Source: an uncultured Ruminococcus sp.
Lineage (GTDB): Bacteria; Bacillota; Clostridia; Oscillospirales; Acutalibacteraceae
NCBI GenBank assembly: GCA_951800855.1
Contig: CATOLC010000040.1
Coordinates: 1 to 7,363, forward strand
Direction of reading: 5' to 3'
Length of the DNA: 7,363 nt
Both the position numbers and the translations under genes were made by a program. Every line of letters begins with the position of its first letter. Position 1 is the stretch's first letter. This document shows positions 6,054 to 7,363 of the stretch, in pieces. The notes below the pieces were generated by a model. That model was not told the origin of the DNA. It made no database searches and saw nothing but the letters and a program-made list of their open reading frames with translations.

Positions 6054-7253
6054 TTATAATGTACCGCTTGAGGCCGATGCGATTTGAAGTGCATAATTTC
6101 TCATTTCTTCTAAATCTTCTTCTGTAGGCATAAAATTTACTTTTACTACGTTTTCATTTAGTTTAAATCCTAAACTTTTTATTCTCTCCGAAATCATATT
6201 AACGGCTTCTCCGCTCCAACCATAGGAACCGAAAACCCCGGCGGGTTTCCCTCTTGAGTTAATGGCATCTATGCAGGCTAAAATTTCCCATATTACCTTG
6301 GGAGCATCTCTATTTATCGTACATGAACCAACTAAAAGTCCAGATGCGTCTGAAATATTTTCAACAATTTTTTCAAAAGGCGTTGAAAGAATATCCATAA
6401 GTTTCGCCTTTATTTTGCCAGATTGATTTATAGCATCTGCGCTTTCTTCTGCAAGTTTTTTAGTGAAACCATAAGCTGATGCGAATAAAACCACAATGAA
6501 TTTTTCTTTTGGTTCATCTATGAGGCTCCATTTATGGTAATCTTCTATACGATTATGGATAGTTTTGGTAAGAACCGGTCCGTGGCTCGGACAAATAGCA
6601 TTTATATTAAGATTTTTTATTTTTTCTAATCCAGATAGGACAAATTTTTTAAATGGTCCAAAAATTCCGTTATAATAATTTTTAAATTCAGAGAGATATT
6701 CATTCTGATAGTGAATTTGAGTATCCAGCAAAGCAGGCTCACAAAAGTGGGCCCCTAAAAAATCGCAGGAAAATAAGACACCTTCCTTTTCGAACCATGT
6801 CATCATTGAATCCGGCCAATGAAGCATCGGAGCAACAATAAACTTTAATTTTGTCCCGCCGATATCTAAAACTTCTCCATCTTTTGCGATTTGAGCGTCA
6901 AAATTCATATTTGTTATCTGTTTTAAATATTTGTGACCGGCAGTGGTACAAATTACTTTTGCGTTCGGAAGCATTTGGAGCATTTTTTTAAGACTTCCAG
7001 AATGATCTGGTTCAGTATGGTTTAAAATAATATAATGTATATCATTTAAATCGGTGATACTTTGAAGATTATTAATATATTCTTCAAAAAAATCATTGTG
7101 AACGGTATCTATAACTACATTTTTTTCTCCTGTGATAAAATATGAGTTATAAGAGGTACCATAATTTGCTTTCATGACAATATCGAAGATTCTGAGCGAT
7201 GGATTTGTAACACCGATAGAATACACATTTTCCGATATTTTTTCAATACTCAA
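6054..7253 (-). CDS. fprA: Flavodiiron protein FprA (O2/NO reductase)
   Basis: A-type flavodiiron protein of 399 residues, normal for the family. It is a cytoplasmic enzyme that reduces O2 to water (or NO to N2O) with electrons from rubredoxin or F420H2. Residues about 1-250 form the metallo-beta-lactamase-like diiron domain with all expected ligands: H79, E81, D83 (motif HTEPDHSG, 79-86), H145 (LHWPDS), D164 (SCDFLG) and H224 (PSHGP). Residues about 252-395 form the flavodoxin domain with an FMN phosphate loop at FASAYGFTKKLAE (257-269) and a second flavin-contact segment GSYGWSGEAV (342-351). There is no extra C-terminal domain. The start is TTG at 7253, ten bases after AAAGGAG (complement of 7264-7270); no ATG lies nearby. 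It is 53 bp downstream of a rubredoxin on the same strand with no terminator between, so the two are probably one operon and redox partners. Whether O2 or NO is the main substrate cannot be read from the sequence. Confidence 0.96.
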   Translation of the reverse strand: MSIEKISENVYSIGVTNPSLRIFDIVMKANYGTSYNSYFITGEKNVVIDTVHNDFFEEYINNLQSITDLNDIHYIILNHTEPDHSGSLKKMLQMLPNAKVICTTAGHKYLKQITNMNFDAQIAKDGEVLDIGGTKLKFIVAPMLHWPDSMMTWFEKEGVLFSCDFLGAHFCEPALLDTQIHYQNEYLSEFKNYYNGIFGPFKKFVLSGLEKIKNLNINAICPSHGPVLTKTIHNRIEDYHKWSLIDEPKEKFIVVLFASAYGFTKKLAEESADAINQSGKIKAKLMDILSTPFEKIVENISDASGLLVGSCTINRDAPKVIWEILACIDAINSRGKPAGVFGSYGWSGEAVNMISERIKSLGFKLNENVVKVNFMPTEEDLEEMRNYALQIASASSGTL

Positions 7254-7263
7254 TCCAGTTCGA

Positions 7264-7270
7264 CTCCTTT
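7264..7270 (-). promoter_or_regulatory. Ribosome binding site of fprA
   Basis: On the minus strand, AAAGGAG lies ten bases upstream of TTG 7253. It matters because the gene lacks an ATG start. The TTG gives MSIEKISENVYSIG, the usual beginning of FprA proteins. Confidence 0.8.
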
Positions 7271-7306
7271 AAAAGCGTTTTTAACTATAGTGTGCTTGAT
7301 TTTTTC

Positions 7307-7363
7307 TCAGTTATTCTCACTAAATTGTTCTTTTCCCACTCCGCATAGAGGACAGACCCAATC
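7307..7363 (-). CDS. Rubredoxin, C-terminal end (partial, runs off the window)
   Basis: The minus strand from the window edge reads DWVCPLCGVGKEQFSENN and then TGA (7307-7309). DWVCPLCGVGKEQF is the second iron-binding knuckle of rubredoxin: CPLCG supplies two of the four cysteine ligands, followed by the usual Gly-Lys and Phe. The preceding DW matches free rubredoxins (PDDWVCP) better than the C-terminal domain of rubrerythrin. The first knuckle and the start lie beyond the window, so a larger fusion (for example a high-molecular-weight rubredoxin) cannot be excluded. Lying 53 bp upstream of fprA on the same strand, it is the likely electron donor to that enzyme. Confidence 0.88.
   Translation of the reverse strand, partial: DWVCPLCGVGKEQFSENN

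Noticed and set aside
1..7363. CRISPR array, tRNA, rRNA, riboswitch or prophage genes
   Set aside because: No short regularly spaced repeats, tRNA-like cloverleaf, rRNA segment, known riboswitch core or phage gene was seen by eye.

Overview
The window looks like AT-rich chromosomal DNA from an anaerobic, low-GC Gram-positive bacterium, most likely a clostridium-like Firmicute. Four things suggest this. The ftsW/spoVE-murG-(...)-murA order is that of the clostridial division and cell-wall (dcw) cluster. Strong purine-rich Shine-Dalgarno sites sit before TTG starts. A flavodiiron protein follows a rubredoxin in the same operon, which is typical of strict anaerobes. The putative promoters are AT-rich and sigma-A-like. 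No rRNA, tRNA or other species-level marker is present, so the assignment is an inference.

Layout. Positions 7-1302 (+) encode an FtsW/SpoVE-type SEDS glycan polymerase, and 1423-2547 (+) encode MurG. A bidirectional hairpin terminator follows at about 2555-2596. Positions 2637-4565 hold an insert on the opposite strand: two tandem copies of a gene for an unrecognised, small, probably secreted protein (2637-3266 and 3661-4347). Each copy carries its own identical promoter, ribosome site and about 145 bp of identical upstream DNA. Between the copies lies a 156-163 bp element with 18-bp terminal inverted repeats (3480-3642), which looks like a MITE inserted exactly at the edge of copy 1's repeat. 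Then come murA (4671-5927, +), a hairpin terminator (5987-6012), and, convergent with murA, fprA (6054-7253, -) preceded by the last 18 codons of a rubredoxin (7307-7363, -).

How the genes work together. MurA makes the first committed peptidoglycan precursor in the cytoplasm, MurG finishes lipid II on the inner membrane face, and FtsW/SpoVE polymerises lipid II at the septum or in the spore cortex. The insert separates murA from murG with a terminator and two opposing genes, so murA probably needs its own promoter here. Rubredoxin and FprA form a separate oxygen (or NO) reducing pair.

The part most worth a second look is the paralog pair. Both the promoter/signal-peptide end and the C-terminal tail are nearly identical at DNA level, while the central domain is strongly diverged. 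This mosaic pattern is expected from gene conversion at the ends, diversification of the core, or both. I recognise no known family for these proteins.
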